NCBI RefSeq assembly: GCF_014138625.1
Contig: NZ_JACJHY010000003.1
Coordinates: 62,001-126,000 of the forward strand
Length of the DNA: 64,000 nucleotides
Direction: 5' to 3'
Source: Aminobacter ciceronei
GTDB lineage: Bacteria > Pseudomonadota > Alphaproteobacteria > Rhizobiales > Rhizobiaceae
Shown here: positions 1-8,758 of the stretch, piece by piece
Position numbering within the stretch: the stretch's first letter is position 1
Layout: every line of letters starts with the position of its first letter
The notes under the pieces: model-generated
Seen by the model: the letters and a program-made list of their open reading frames with translations, nothing else
Database searches by the model: none
Told to the model about the DNA's origin: nothing
Program-made: the position numbers and the translations under genes

Positions 1-563
1 CGCACGTCGACGCCGGTGAAGGGTTCGTCGAGCAGGATGAGTTCGCCCTCCTGCGCCAGCGCGCGGGCCAGGAATACACGCTTCTTCTGCCCGCCCGACA
101 GTTCGCCGATCTGGCGCTTGCGGAAGTCGGCCATGCCAACGCGTTCGAGCGCTGCGTCCACCGCCTCGCGGTCGATGCCGCGCGTCATGCGGAGGAAATT
201 CATGTGGCCATAGCGGCCCATCATGACGACATCCTCGACAAGGACTGGAAAATTCCAGTCGACGTCCTCGCTTTGCGGCACATAGGCGACGAGGTTTTTC
301 CTCAGCGCTTCGCGTGCCGGCTGGCCTAAAATCTCGACGCTGCCTGACGCCAGCGGCACGAAGCCCATGATCGATTTGAACAGGGTCGACTTGCCCGAGC
401 CGTTGACGCCGACGAGCGCGGTGATGGTGCCGCGCGGAATGGCGAATGAGGCGTTGCGCAAGGCGGTGTGGCCGTTGCGGTAGGTCACCGAGATATTGGA
501 GACGTTGAGCCCGTCGCCCGGGGCGGCCTCCGCCTGGGGCCGCCCTTTCATGGGTGCAGTCAT
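1..563 (-). CDS. sitB: Mn/Fe ABC transporter ATP-binding protein (SitB-like), 3' end outside window
   Basis: Cytoplasmic ATPase that powers uptake of manganese (possibly iron) with the SitA lipoprotein encoded just upstream. About 187 residues are visible. They hold a Walker A motif GVNGSGKS (residues 52-59), Q-loop Gln97, signature LSGGQ (155-159) and Walker B ELILLDEP (174-181). The end of the protein and the expected permease genes sitC and sitD lie beyond position 1. Its ATG overlaps the sitA stop codon (ATGA), which implies translational coupling. The sequence around the Q-loop and the pairing with a SitA-type binding protein point to the SitB/YfeB branch; zinc (ZnuC) is less likely. Confidence 0.87.
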   Translation of the reverse strand, partial: MTAPMKGRPQAEAAPGDGLNVSNISVTYRNGHTALRNASFAIPRGTITALVGVNGSGKSTLFKSIMGFVPLASGSVEILGQPAREALRKNLVAYVPQSEDVDWNFPVLVEDVVMMGRYGHMNFLRMTRGIDREAVDAALERVGMADFRKRQIGELSGGQKKRVFLARALAQEGELILLDEPFTGVDV

Positions 564-1468
564 TGGGTCAGTCCCTTGACGATGGTCTGAGTGGTGACGC
601 TCAACAGGTCGAGATAGGTCGGCACCGGGCCGCTCTCATCGCTCAGCGAGTCGACATAGAGCACGCCGCCATATTTTGCCCCGGTCTCGCGTGCGACCTG
701 CTCGGCAGGCTTCGACGACACGGTGCTTTCGCTGAACACGGCCGGAATGCCGTTGGCCTTGACGAGGTCGATCACCTTGCGCACCTGCTGGGGAGTGCCT
801 TGCTGGTCGGCATTGATCGGCCAAAGATAGACCTCCTTCAGCCCGAAGTCGCGCGCCAGGTAGGAGAAGGCGCCTTCACTGGTGGCGAGCCAGCGGCGCT
901 CGGCAGGGATGGTCTCGATGGCCTTGTGAATCGGCGCCACCGTCGCCTTGATCTTCTCGGCATAGGCGGCGGCGTTCCTGGCGTAGACCTCGGCGTTTTC
1001 AGGGTCTTTCTCGGCGAAGGCCTTGCGAATGTTCTCGACATAGATCAGCGCCGCCTCTGGAGACATCCAGGCATGCGGGTTGGGCTTGCCCGTATAGGGA
1101 CCCTCGGCGATGCCCATCGGCACAACGCCATCGGAGACGACGGCCTGGCTGACGCCGTCGAGGTTTTCGAAGAACTTCTGGAACCACAGTTCGAGGTTCA
1201 GGCCGTTCCACAAAACGAGGTCGGCCTTCTGGGCGCGCAGGATGTCGCCCGGCGTCGGCTGGTAGTTGTGAATCTCGGCATTGGGCTTGGTGATCGATTC
1301 CACCTCGGCTGCGTCGCCGGCGACGTTGCGGGCGATGTCGGCGATCACGGTGAAGGTGGTCACCACCTTCATCTTGCCGCCCGCCGCGCTGTCCTGAGAG
1401 CAGGCCGAAAGCCCGAGCGCCGCCGCAAGCAGAGCGATGGCGGCGAAGGTGGTGCGAAGTGCTGTCAT
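560..1468 (-). CDS. sitA: Manganese/iron-binding lipoprotein of ABC transporter (SitA)
   Basis: Periplasmic metal-binding protein of the cluster A-1 family, 302 residues. A signal peptide ends in a lipobox LSAC (Cys23), so it should be lipid-anchored. The four metal ligands of PsaA/MntC-type proteins are in place with family spacing: His67, His132, Glu198 and Asp273. No His-rich loop follows His67-His132, which argues against a zinc-specific ZnuA. It is the first gene of the sit operon and overlaps sitB by 4 bases. A Mur-type palindrome lies about 85 bases upstream of the start, and a Fur/Mur regulator is divergent, so manganese repression is the likely control. Confidence 0.9.
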   Translation of the reverse strand: MTALRTTFAAIALLAAALGLSACSQDSAAGGKMKVVTTFTVIADIARNVAGDAAEVESITKPNAEIHNYQPTPGDILRAQKADLVLWNGLNLELWFQKFFENLDGVSQAVVSDGVVPMGIAEGPYTGKPNPHAWMSPEAALIYVENIRKAFAEKDPENAEVYARNAAAYAEKIKATVAPIHKAIETIPAERRWLATSEGAFSYLARDFGLKEVYLWPINADQQGTPQQVRKVIDLVKANGIPAVFSESTVSSKPAEQVARETGAKYGGVLYVDSLSDESGPVPTYLDLLSVTTQTIVKGLTQ

Positions 1469-1553
1469 GGTAATCCCGTTTCAGAATGCCGCACCGAAGG
1501 GGCGGCAGCTACGGTGCCTTACCTAATGGCAGTTGGTGCGCCTGTCAATGCAA

Positions 1554-1570
1554 TTGCAAATCGTTTGCAA
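1554..1570. promoter_or_regulatory. Mur-type operator upstream of sitA
   Basis: A perfect 7-3-7 inverted repeat, TTGCAAATCGTTTGCAA, lies 86 bases upstream of the sitA start. Rhizobial Mur (the manganese-responsive Fur homologue) represses sitABCD through AT-rich inverted repeats with TGCAA half-sites, and this fits that type. The site is seen in the sequence; binding is inferred. Confidence 0.7.
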
Positions 1571-1974
1571 GTAGAGATGTGACTGTCGCTTACTGAACCT
1601 TCCGAAGTGGTCTTGTTGCGCGGGCGACGGCAGGCAGGATGGTCGATGCGTGGATAGCTTGTTGACGCTTTTAGCTTCTTTTTAGCTCCCACAGATCGGC
1701 TATGCCGCGATCCGTCCGATCGCCAGCGTCGCCAACATCTCGGGGCCTTTTTGATGCAACGTGGCAGAATGAGCGCCCCTGGCGACGAGACTAATCTCCC
1801 TCCTTGTGGGGGAGATGGCCGGCAGGCCATCACGGCGGGGAGGGTTGGCTTCGTATAGCGCGGGCCGTCTTCCACTTGCTCCCACGCGGGGGACACGCAT
1901 CGCCCCACTTCACCTGGGGATGAACGGCGACATAATCTTTTGCAACTGAGTGTCATCTGGCACATAGTCGCGCC
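1571..1974. repeat. Intergenic region with rhizobial palindromic repeat
   Basis: This 404-base stretch between the Mur box and the fur/mur gene has no credible gene. It contains adjoining short hairpins: ATCTCC (1794-1799) pairs with GGAGAT (1811-1816), and ATGGCC (1815-1820) pairs with GGCCAT (1825-1830). They are followed by G/C-rich text of the kind seen in dispersed intergenic repeats of Mesorhizobium. The region must also hold the promoter of the regulator gene, but I see no convincing -35/-10 pair. Confidence 0.45.
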
Positions 1975-2415
1975 ATGACGAAGACGCCTGTGAAACATGC
2001 TCCCAAGAAGCCGGACTACGAGAAAGCGCTGCGCAAGGCGGGCATCCGCATCACGCGGCCGCGCAAGATCATCCTTGGCATTCTGGGTGAAACTGAGGAC
2101 CATCCCGACGCGCTGGAGATCTTCCGCCGCGCCGAACAGGTCGACAAGAGCATCTCGCTTTCGACAGTCTACCGCACCATGAAGTTGCTCGAGGAGATGG
2201 GGGCCATTCACCGCCATGCCTTCGAGGGCGGGCCATCGCGCTTCGAGCAGGCTGGCGGCGATCACCACGATCATCTCATCGACATGGACACCGGCGACGT
2301 CATCGAATTCCGCTCCGATCGCATCGAGCAGCTGCAGCAGGAAATCGCCCGCCAGCTCGGCTACGACATCGTCCATCACCGGCTCGAGCTCTACGGCCGC
2401 CGCCGCAAGGACTGA
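1975..2415 (+). CDS. mur: Fur-family transcriptional regulator, probably Mur
   Basis: Metal-dependent repressor, 146 residues. It has an N-terminal winged helix (recognition helix near [14 protein letters not shown], residues 61-74) and a C-terminal metal-binding and dimerisation domain. The metal site [19 protein letters not shown] starts at Gly94, with His97, His98 and His100. The protein has no cysteine, unlike Zur in this same window. In Rhizobiales the Fur orthologue usually senses manganese (Mur) while iron is handled by RirA and Irr. Its position divergent from sitAB and the Mur box supports Mur. I cannot exclude a classical Fur role. Confidence 0.85.
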   Translation: MTKTPVKHAPKKPDYEKALRKAGIRITRPRKIILGILGETEDHPDALEIFRRAEQVDKSISLSTVYRTMKLLEEMGAIHRHAFEGGPSRFEQAGGDHHDHLIDMDTGDVIEFRSDRIEQLQQEIARQLGYDIVHHRLELYGRRRKD

Positions 2416-2549
2416 TGACGCAAGGTCAGGCCACGACGAGTTGATCGACCGGCGACAAGGCGCGTCGGGCGGCGAGTTGACCTCGGCAAAAGCGCGGTCA
2501 ATCATGCCGCGTCTTCGACGACAGCAATCAGCAGACAGGACCAGCGACC

Positions 2550-3968
2550 ATGGAAAAAGCCGAAATCGGACTGATCGGATTGGGCACGATGGGCTCGAAC
2601 CTGGCGCTGAACATCGCCGAAAAAGGCCATCGTATCGCCGTCTTCAATCGCACACCGGCCCGGACGCAGGCGTTTGTCGAATCGGCGGGCGCCTTGCGCG
2701 ACATGGTCGTGCCCTGCGGCTCGATCGAGGAACTGGCCGCCGCCATCCGCCCGCCGCGACCGATCATCATCATGGTGCTGGCCGGCGATCCGGTCGACCA
2801 GCAGATCGCAGCCCTGCGCCCGGTTCTCGCCGCCAACGACATCATCATCGATGCCGGCAACGCCAATTTCCGCGACACGATGCGCCGCTTCGAGGAGCTC
2901 GACGGCTCGGGCCTGACCTTCATCGGCATGGGTGTCTCGGGCGGTGAAGAGGGCGCGCGCCACGGCCCCTCGATCATGGTCGGCGGCACGCCTGAATCCT
3001 ATGCCCGCGTCGAGGACGTGCTGACCGCGATTTCGGCCAAGTACAAGGGCGAGCCCTGCGCCGCCTGGCTCGGGCCGAACGGCGCCGGCCATTTCGTCAA
3101 GACCATCCACAACGGCATCGAATATGCCGACATGCAGATGATCGCTGAGATCTACGGCATCCTGCGCGACGGGCTGTCGATGACGCCGAAGCAGATCGCG
3201 CCGGTCTTTGCCGGCTGGAACAAGGGCCGGCTCGAATCCTACCTGATCGAAATCACCGCATCGGTGCTCGAAGCCGACGATCCCAAGACCGGAAAGCCGG
3301 TGGTCGATATCATCCTCGACCGCGCCGGTCAGAAGGGCACCGGCAAGTGGTCGGTCATCGAGGCACAGCAGCTTGGCATCCCGGCGACAGCCATCGAAGC
3401 GGCGGTCGCGGCACGCGTGCTGTCGTCGATGAAGGATGAACGGCTGGCGGCGGAAAAGGCCTACGGCGCCAACACGCTGAAATTCGCCGGCAACAAGGAC
3501 GAGGTACTCGGCGATCTTGAGCTTGCACTGTTTGCCGGCAAGATTGCTGCCTATGCGCAAGGCTTCGCCGTGATGGCCGGCGCGTCGAAGGAATTCGGCT
3601 GGAACCTGCCGATGCCGACCATCGCCAAGATCTGGCGCGCCGGTTGCATCATCCGTTCGCAGTTCCTCGACACCATCGCCGAAGCTTTCGGCAAGGCCGA
3701 TCGGTCGACCAATCTTTTGATGGTGCCGGCCTTTGTCGAGATCATGGGCAAGGCGCATCCGTCGCTGCGCCGCATCGTCGCCCGCGCCGCCGAGGCCGGG
3801 CTGCCGGTGCCGGCGCTGTCGTCGGCGCTGGCCTATTTCGACGGCTATCGCCAGGGTCGCGGCTCGACCGATCTCACCCAGGCGCAACGCGATTTCTTCG
3901 GCGCTCACGGCTTCGAGCGCATCGACGAGCCGGGCGCGCACCACGGGCCGTGGGGCAGCGGCAGTTAG
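2550..3968 (+). CDS. gnd: 6-phosphogluconate dehydrogenase, decarboxylating
   Basis: Oxidises 6-phosphogluconate to ribulose 5-phosphate plus CO2 with NAD(P)+ in the oxidative pentose phosphate pathway; cytoplasmic. At 472 residues it has the usual full length. It shows the dinucleotide-binding GLGTMG (residues 10-15), the substrate-binding GVSGGEEGARHGPS block (near 128-141), the catalytic-lysine segment GHFVKTIHNGIEYADMQM (near 180-197) and an all-helical C-terminal domain. The ATG follows a weak GACCAGCGACC leader. It stands alone, with no zwf or pgl nearby, and is followed by a palindromic intergenic repeat. Confidence 0.95.
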   Translation: MEKAEIGLIGLGTMGSNLALNIAEKGHRIAVFNRTPARTQAFVESAGALRDMVVPCGSIEELAAAIRPPRPIIIMVLAGDPVDQQIAALRPVLAANDIIIDAGNANFRDTMRRFEELDGSGLTFIGMGVSGGEEGARHGPSIMVGGTPESYARVEDVLTAISAKYKGEPCAAWLGPNGAGHFVKTIHNGIEYADMQMIAEIYGILRDGLSMTPKQIAPVFAGWNKGRLESYLIEITASVLEADDPKTGKPVVDIILDRAGQKGTGKWSVIEAQQLGIPATAIEAAVAARVLSSMKDERLAAEKAYGANTLKFAGNKDEVLGDLELALFAGKIAAYAQGFAVMAGASKEFGWNLPMPTIAKIWRAGCIIRSQFLDTIAEAFGKADRSTNLLMVPAFVEIMGKAHPSLRRIVARAAEAGLPVPALSSALAYFDGYRQGRGSTDLTQAQRDFFGAHGFERIDEPGAHHGPWGSGS

Positions 3969-3984
3969 CGTCCTCAGGGAAGTG

Positions 3985-4095
3985 TCGGGCAGCGCTGCCC
4001 CTCATCCGCCTGCTGACAGCGTCTCCCGGTGAATGGGGAGACGGGAAGCTGCCGCGGCGCGGCCCCCCTCGCCACGTATACGGGGAGAGGGCTGC
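3985..4095. repeat. Rhizobial palindromic intergenic repeat
   Basis: Between the convergent gnd and LacI genes lies text typical of dispersed alphaproteobacterial repeats. It begins with CCCCTCATCCGCCTG and has a hairpin CGTCTCCC (4020-4027) pairing with GGGAGACG (4036-4043). It could act as a two-way transcription stop. Family assignment is from memory of similar repeats. Confidence 0.5.
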
Positions 4096-5178
4096 TCAGG
4101 TGGTGTCGTCTTTTCCTGATCCGGGTGTCTCGTAGGCCTCGACCGCCTTGGGCTTGCTGAGGCTCTGCAGGGCACCGATGTCGCGCCCGGCGATGCGGCC
4201 GAGCACGGCGCGGGCGAGTTCGGCGCCCGCCAGCCGCACGTCTTCATTGACGACGTAGAGCTGCGGTCTGAGCAGGTGCAGCAGTTTTGACGATTGCTTG
4301 GAAACGATGTCGACGTCCTGGCCGATCCGGAAGCCGGCCTCCTCGATGCCGGCGACCAGCGCGAAGGTGCCGGCCCCCGCGCCGCTGACGAAGGCATCTG
4401 GACGGTTGGGTCGGCGCATCAGCTCGACGGTCTGCTTTCGAATGTCCTCGATGGAATGGTCGACGGTGGCCATCGGGAACGGCACTTCGCTCAATCCGTG
4501 TTCCATCAGGGCGTCAGCGAAGCCGTCGCGCATGTGATGGTAGTAGCTGAGGTTCGAGGGCGGGGCGAGCAGCGCCAGGCGCTTGCGCCCGAGCGCTGCG
4601 AGCTTCTTCACCGCCTCGATTGAATAGGCATGGTTGTCGAAATCGTGGAACGCATGGTCGATGCCCATATGGGTGCGGCCATGGGTGGCAAAAGGCATGC
4701 CGCGCTCGGTCATGTAACGCACACGTTTGTCGTCGGGTTCGGTGCGCGAGATGATGACGCCGTCGGCCGACGCCGTCTCGACGACATAACGCACCGGCTC
4801 CAGCGGATCGTTGTTGCGCGAATAGGGTGTCACCACCAGGTGATAGGGAGTCTGCGCCAGCGCCTCGGAGATGCCGTAGATGAGGTCCGAGACGAAGCCG
4901 CCGACCTGCTCCTCGGTGTCGAGCACCAGGCTGATGACATTGGTCTTGCCGGTGCGCAGGCGCACGCCGGCGCGGTTTGGCCGGTAACCGATCTGGCGGG
5001 CGACGAGCTGCACGCGCTGCCTGGTCGCCGCGCCGATTTCGGGGGCGTCCTTGAGCGCGCGCGAGACGGTCGTGACGCCGAGGCCGGTCATGAAGGCGAT
5101 GGTCTTCAGCGTCGGCGGATTGGCCTCGCCGCCAGCGGCCTGGTCGGCATTTTCATCCGGCGGTGTCTTGTCGTTCAT
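4096..5178 (-). CDS. LacI-family transcriptional regulator of the adjacent sugar operon
   Basis: DNA-binding repressor with an N-terminal LacI helix-turn-helix (LKTIAFMTGLGVTTVSRALK, near residues 23-42) and a periplasmic-binding-protein-like effector domain, about 360 residues. I chose the ATG at 5178 because GGTGGGG lies 8 bases upstream; the in-frame ATG at 5184 is only 2 bases from it, and longer starts lack a ribosome binding site. It is divergent from a carbohydrate ABC transporter operon, and identical CTGTAACGTTTCA operators stand on both sides of the intergenic region. It probably represses the operon and itself until a sugar or sugar derivative binds. The ligand is unknown. Confidence 0.88.
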   Translation of the reverse strand: MNDKTPPDENADQAAGGEANPPTLKTIAFMTGLGVTTVSRALKDAPEIGAATRQRVQLVARQIGYRPNRAGVRLRTGKTNVISLVLDTEEQVGGFVSDLIYGISEALAQTPYHLVVTPYSRNNDPLEPVRYVVETASADGVIISRTEPDDKRVRYMTERGMPFATHGRTHMGIDHAFHDFDNHAYSIEAVKKLAALGRKRLALLAPPSNLSYYHHMRDGFADALMEHGLSEVPFPMATVDHSIEDIRKQTVELMRRPNRPDAFVSGAGAGTFALVAGIEEAGFRIGQDVDIVSKQSSKLLHLLRPQLYVVNEDVRLAGAELARAVLGRIAGRDIGALQSLSKPKAVEAYETPGSGKDDTT

Positions 5179-5257
5179 GGCCATTGCCCCACCGTGATCC
5201 CTGCTCGGCGCATATCGCATTTGCATGATGGACCTGACAAGCGCTTTCCTGCAAGAA

Positions 5258-5270
5258 CTGTAACGTTTCA
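5258..5270. promoter_or_regulatory. LacI-family operator 1
   Basis: CTGTAACGTTTCA contains a near-palindrome TGTAACGTTTCA with the central CG step typical of LacI-family sites; one base differs from the perfect TGAAACGTTTCA. It lies about 80 bases upstream of the LacI gene start, and the same 13-mer recurs at 5510. Confidence 0.7.
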
Positions 5271-5509
5271 CATTGTGCCAATTCACGGTGTTTTTGGAGA
5301 GCCCCCACGGTCGACGGCTCAGGCGTGACCGTGCGCTGCAAAATGGCTGTCGACTGTTGATTCATCTGCATGATTTGCTTGGAAATGCTGCATTGCGGCG
5401 CGATTTACCAGCGCAACAGGGCTGCTGCTTCTCCTGGCTTTAGTTCGGCTCGCGAAGAAAATATCGCACACCCATTGCAGCGGCCAAAAACTTCGCCTAA
5501 CGTCCGTAC

Positions 5510-5522
5510 CTGTAACGTTTCA
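5510..5522. promoter_or_regulatory. LacI-family operator 2
   Basis: Second exact copy of CTGTAACGTTTCA, 252 bases from the first (close to 24 helical turns at 10.5 bp). It ends 18 bases before the start codon of the solute-binding protein gene, just ahead of its ribosome binding site. That position would block transcription of the operon, and the spacing would permit a repression loop. Confidence 0.72.
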
Positions 5523-5540
5523 GATTCAGGGAGGAGTACG

Positions 5541-6779
5541 ATGCGTTATAGGCTGACGACAGCTGCATTTGCAGCAAGCGTCGTGTTTGGGGCTGCAGGT
5601 TCAGCCTCCGCGACCGATCTCGAAGTGACGCACTGGTGGACCTCCGGCGGCGAGGCGGCGGCAGTTGCCGAACTCGCCAAGGCCTTCGATGCCACCGGCA
5701 ACAAATGGGTCGACGGCGCCATCGCCGGTTCCGGTGACATCGCTCGCCCGATCATGATCGGGCGCATCACCGGCGGCGATCCGATGGGCGCAACCCAGTT
5801 CAATCATGGCCGCCAGGCGGAAGAGCTCGTCCAGGCTGGATTGATGCGCGATTTCACCGAACTGGCACAGAAGGAGGGCTGGACAAAGTTCATCCACCCC
5901 AAGAGCCTGCTCGACGGCTGCACGCTGGACGGCAAGATCTACTGCGTGCCGGTCAACATCCATTCGCAGCAGTGGCTGTGGCTGTCCAACAAGGCCTTTG
6001 CCGACGCCGGCGTGGCGGTACCGAAGAACTGGGACGAGTTCGTCGCAGCGGCGCCGGCGCTGGAAAAGGCGGGCATCGTACCGCTCGCCATCGGCCAGCA
6101 GCCCTGGCAGACGACGCTCGCCTTCCAGGTCATCCTCGTCGCACTTGCCGGTCCGGAAACGTTCCAGAAAGTGTTTGGCGACAAGGACGCGACTTTGGCT
6201 GCCGGCGCCGAAATGGCCAAGGTCTTCGCCGCCGCCGACCAGGCGCGCCAGATGTCGGCCAGGTCCAACGTCCAGGAGTGGAACCAGGCGACAAGCATGG
6301 TCATCAACGGCAAGGCCGGCGGACAGATCATGGGCGACTGGGCTCAGGGCGAGTTCCAGGTCGCCGGCCAGGTTGCCGGCAAGGATTACACCTGCCTGCC
6401 CGGCCTCGGCGTCAACGAGATCATCTCGACCGGCGGCGATGCCTTCTACTTCCCCAAGCAGACCGATCCTGAAAAGGCCAAGGCACAGGAGGCGCTTGCC
6501 TCGGTGATGCTGTCGCCGGCGACCCAGGTTGCCTTCAACCTCAAAAAGGGCTCGCTGCCGGTGCGCGGCGACGTCGACCTGAACGCCGCCAATGACTGCA
6601 TGAAGAAGGGGCTCGAGATCCTCGCCAAGGGCAACATCATCCCGGCGCCCGACCAGTTGATGTCGGCCGATGGCGTGACCCAGATCAATGATCTGTTCGT
6701 GGAGTTCTTCGCCAACAAGGAGCTTTCGCCACAAGACGCGCAGAAACGCTTTGCCGAAATCATCGCCGCTGCGGACTAG
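5541..6779 (+). CDS. Carbohydrate ABC transporter solute-binding protein (CUT1, GtsA-like)
   Basis: Periplasmic sugar-binding protein of 412 residues with a Sec signal peptide cleaved after ASA (about residue 24). The start has a strong GGAGGAG 5 bases upstream. The mature protein opens with LEVTHWWTSGGEAAAV and carries VPVNIHSQQWLW, QPWQTT and INGKAGGQIMGDWA. These blocks match the glucose/mannose-type GtsA group of family 1 binding proteins. Cysteine pairs near DGCTLDGKIYC and YTC...DC could form disulfides. It is the first gene of the LacI-controlled operon. Substrate is not provable from sequence; a hexose or oligosaccharide is likely. Confidence 0.9.
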   Translation: MRYRLTTAAFAASVVFGAAGSASATDLEVTHWWTSGGEAAAVAELAKAFDATGNKWVDGAIAGSGDIARPIMIGRITGGDPMGATQFNHGRQAEELVQAGLMRDFTELAQKEGWTKFIHPKSLLDGCTLDGKIYCVPVNIHSQQWLWLSNKAFADAGVAVPKNWDEFVAAAPALEKAGIVPLAIGQQPWQTTLAFQVILVALAGPETFQKVFGDKDATLAAGAEMAKVFAAADQARQMSARSNVQEWNQATSMVINGKAGGQIMGDWAQGEFQVAGQVAGKDYTCLPGLGVNEIISTGGDAFYFPKQTDPEKAKAQEALASVMLSPATQVAFNLKKGSLPVRGDVDLNAANDCMKKGLEILAKGNIIPAPDQLMSADGVTQINDLFVEFFANKELSPQDAQKRFAEIIAAAD

Positions 6780-6845
6780 GGCAGGGCATCCGGGCTTCCC
6801 GACCCGGTTCCTGCCTGAGATGCTGCAGTCCTGTCAGCGGCGTTC

Positions 6846-6873
6846 TGCCGGCCCCGACATGTCGGGACCGGCA
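6846..6873. repeat. Intercistronic hairpin between binding protein and permease genes
   Basis: A 28-base inverted repeat, TGCCGG(C)CCCGACA pairing with TGTCGGG(A)CCGGCA, has a single mismatch and no T tract after it. Such hairpins behind binding-protein genes often protect the upstream message and lower expression of the membrane genes. The effect here is inferred. Confidence 0.6.
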
Positions 6874-6905
6874 GATTGGCTGACGATCCGGATGGGTGCC
6901 GACCG

Positions 6906-7808
6906 ATGACCCCGACGTATCAGGGCCGACCATTCAGCTTGTTTCGCAACCTGAATGCCAAGATCGCCTCGATCCCGATGATCCTGACCGCGCTGGTCAT
7001 TTTCGTCGGCGGCACGGCGTGGACGGTGTTTTATTCCTTTACCAACTCCAAACTGCTGCCCCGCGCCAGCTTCGTCGGCTTCGACCAGTACGAGCGACTG
7101 TGGGCGACGCCGCGCTGGCTGGTGGCGGTCGAGAACCTCGCCATCTACGGCGTCTGCACGCTGGTCTTTTCACTGGTCATCGGCTTTGTGCTGGCTGCCC
7201 TGATGGACCAGAAGATCCGTTTCGAGAACACCTTCCGCACCATCTTTCTCTACCCTTTCGCGCTGTCCTTCATCGTCACCGGCCTGGCGTGGCAGTGGAT
7301 CCTCAATCCAAATTTCGGCATCCAGCAGGTGGTTCGCAATCTCGGCTGGGAAAGCTTCACCTTCGACCCGCTCTACAATGCCGACATCGTCATCTACGGC
7401 ATTCTGATCGCCGGGCTGTGGCAGGGCACGGGGCTGATCATGTGTCTGATGCTGGCAGGCCTGCGCGGCATCGACGGCGACATCTGGAAGGCGGCGCGCG
7501 TCGACGGCATCCCGACCTGGAAGACCTATGTCTTCATCGTCATCCCGATGATGCGGCCGGTGCTTGTGACCACGTTGGTGATCATCGCCAGCGGCATCGT
7601 CAAGGTCTACGACCTCGTTGTCGCCCAGACCAGCGGCGGCCCCGGCATCGCATCCGAAGTGCCGGCCAAATACGTCTACAACTACATGTTCCTGGCGCAG
7701 AATCTGGGGCAGGGCTTCGCCGCCTCGACAATGATGCTGCTGTCGGTCGTCATCGTCATCGTGCCCTGGGCCTATCTCGAATTCGCCAGGAGGCGCCGCC
7801 ATGGCTGA
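6906..7808 (+). CDS. Carbohydrate ABC transporter permease 1 (MalF-like)
   Basis: Inner-membrane permease of the CUT1 family, 300 residues with about six transmembrane segments. The cytoplasmic EAA-type loop IWKAARVDGIPTWKTYVFIVIP (near residue 197) should dock to the ATPase. The ATG at 6906 is preferred; an in-frame TTG at 6876 falls next to the intercistronic hairpin. Its end overlaps the next permease by 8 bases. It forms the transmembrane channel together with that permease. Confidence 0.9.
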   Translation: MTPTYQGRPFSLFRNLNAKIASIPMILTALVIFVGGTAWTVFYSFTNSKLLPRASFVGFDQYERLWATPRWLVAVENLAIYGVCTLVFSLVIGFVLAALMDQKIRFENTFRTIFLYPFALSFIVTGLAWQWILNPNFGIQQVVRNLGWESFTFDPLYNADIVIYGILIAGLWQGTGLIMCLMLAGLRGIDGDIWKAARVDGIPTWKTYVFIVIPMMRPVLVTTLVIIASGIVKVYDLVVAQTSGGPGIASEVPAKYVYNYMFLAQNLGQGFAASTMMLLSVVIVIVPWAYLEFARRRRHG

Positions 7809-8754
7809 GCAGCTTCTGCGCGCCGCCCCCGAACTTGCGGTGGCAAGCGCCATGCCCGCCCGCGCAAGGGCGCTGTCGGGGCCGCATGGCCCCAGGCCGC
7901 GCCGCCGCTTCTCCCGCCGCAACGTCTTCATCTACGGCACGCTGGCGCTTGTCGCCGTCTACTACCTGCTGCCGCTCTATGTGATGGTGGTGACGTCGCT
8001 GAAGGGCATGCCCGAAATCCGGCTCGGCAACATCTTCTCGCCGCCGGTCGAGATCACCTTCGAGCCATGGATCAAGGCATGGTCGACGGCCTGCACCGGC
8101 CTCAATTGCGACGGGCTGTCGCGCGGCTTCTGGAACTCGGTGATGATCACCGTGCCGTCGGTGTTCCTGTCGATATCAATCGCCTCGATCAATGGCTACG
8201 CGCTGGCCAACTGGCGCTTCAAAGGCGCCGAGGTGTTTTTCACCGTGCTCGTCGTCGGCGCCTTCATTCCCTACCAAGTGATGCTCTATCCTGTAGTCAT
8301 CGTGCTGCGCGAGATCGGCCTCTATGGCTCGCTGTGGGGCCTGGTGCTGGTGCACACCATCTTCGGCATGCCGATCCTGACGCTGTTGTTCCGCAACTAT
8401 TTCGCCTCGCTGCCGGAGGAGCTGTTCAAGGCGGCTCGTGTCGACGGTGCCGGCTTCTGGACGATCTATCTCAGGATCATGCTGCCGATGTCGTTGCCGA
8501 TCTTCGTCGTGGCGATCATCCTGCAGGTCACCGGCATCTGGAACGATTTCCTGTTCGGCGTCGTCTACACCAAGCCCGACACCTATCCGATGACGGTCCA
8601 GCTCAACAACATCGTCAACGCCGTACAGGGCGTGAAGGAGTACAACGTCAACATGGCAGCCACCCTTCTGACCGGACTGGTTCCGCTCGTCATCTACTTC
8701 ATTTCAGGCAAGCTTTTCGTCCGCGGCATCGCCGCCGGCGCGGTGAAGGGGTGA
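7801..8754 (+). CDS. Carbohydrate ABC transporter permease 2 (MalG-like)
   Basis: Second inner-membrane permease, 317 residues, with a basic cytoplasmic N-terminus (PRPRRRFSRRN), about six membrane spans and an EAA loop LFKAARVDGAGFWTIYLRIMLP (near residue 208). The ATG follows GGAGGCGCC in the end of the preceding gene, so translation is probably coupled. It pairs with the first permease and the ATPase encoded 4 bases downstream. Confidence 0.9.
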   Translation: MAEQLLRAAPELAVASAMPARARALSGPHGPRPRRRFSRRNVFIYGTLALVAVYYLLPLYVMVVTSLKGMPEIRLGNIFSPPVEITFEPWIKAWSTACTGLNCDGLSRGFWNSVMITVPSVFLSISIASINGYALANWRFKGAEVFFTVLVVGAFIPYQVMLYPVVIVLREIGLYGSLWGLVLVHTIFGMPILTLLFRNYFASLPEELFKAARVDGAGFWTIYLRIMLPMSLPIFVVAIILQVTGIWNDFLFGVVYTKPDTYPMTVQLNNIVNAVQGVKEYNVNMAATLLTGLVPLVIYFISGKLFVRGIAAGAVKG

Positions 8755-8758
8755 GGCG

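Noticed and set aside
554-1582. Long plus-strand frame opposite sitA
   Set aside because: Antisense frame made by high GC; composition is unlike a protein and sitA on the other strand has family motifs.
2502-3944. 480-codon minus-strand frame across gnd
   Set aside because: Shadow of gnd; rich in Arg/His/Asp, with no recognisable domain or ribosome binding site.
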